Of a DNA stretch of 6,178 nucleotides, positions 6,171 to 6,178 are shown in pieces (within the stretch, counting starts at the first letter, position 1; the number at the start of each line of letters is the position of its first letter). The position numbers were made by a program, and so were the translations under genes. Origin of the DNA: Pseudomonadota bacterium (GTDB lineage Bacteria; Pseudomonadota; Alphaproteobacteria; Rhizobiales; Xanthobacteraceae); contig JAEZEU010000338.1 in the NCBI GenBank assembly GCA_023432885.1, positions 1 to 6,178 of the forward strand, read 5' to 3'. Below the pieces are notes generated by a model. That model did not search any database. It was given only the letters and a program-made list of their open reading frames with translations, and was not told where the DNA came from.

Positions 6171-6178
6171 CAGGCGCG

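Noticed and set aside
1..6178. CRISPR arrays, tRNA/rRNA genes, insertion sequences, terminators or promoters
   Set aside because: No regularly spaced repeats, structural RNA, transposase motifs or hairpin-plus-T-run were seen. The genes are packed with at most 18 nt between them.

Overview
The window is a compact, GC-rich stretch (about two thirds G+C by eye) in which every supported gene lies on the minus strand. GC-rich third codon positions, the protein styles and the gene set suggest a soil-type alphaproteobacterium (Bradyrhizobium/Hyphomicrobiales-like). That placement is an inference from style, not a database match.

Read in transcription order (right to left), the genes are: (1) the N-terminal half of a xanthine dehydrogenase/CO dehydrogenase-superfamily molybdenum hydroxylase large subunit (6158-4419), ending in a Pro/Ala-rich tail of about 134 residues; (2) the C-terminal half of the same large subunit (4417-3389), with its own strong Shine-Dalgarno; (3) a MoxR/CoxD-type AAA+ ATPase (3386-2502); (4) a CoxE-type von Willebrand A protein with a complete MIDAS (2505-1393); (5) an amidohydrolase-2 (COG3618-type) hydrolase (1396-515); (6) a metallo-beta-lactamase-fold lactonase-like hydrolase (496-1), cut by the left window edge. 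Junctions are 1-2 nt gaps, 4-nt ATGA overlaps, or one 18-nt gap. This is almost certainly one translationally coupled operon. No internal promoter or terminator is visible, and no stretch over 20 bases lacks a gene apart from the right-hand 20 bases.

Working model: genes 1 and 2 together form the Mo-cofactor subunit of a hydroxylase whose FeS and FAD subunits are probably encoded just beyond the right edge. The MoxR and VWA pair would mature the Mo active site, as CoxD/CoxE do for CO dehydrogenase. The two metal-dependent hydrolases would then open a ring or hydrolyse an ester, lactone or amide in the oxidised product. The substrate is unknown. The visible half-sites lack the CO dehydrogenase cysteine loop, and probably also the purine-binding Glu of xanthine dehydrogenase.

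The most notable point is the naturally split large subunit with a long low-complexity tail at the split.
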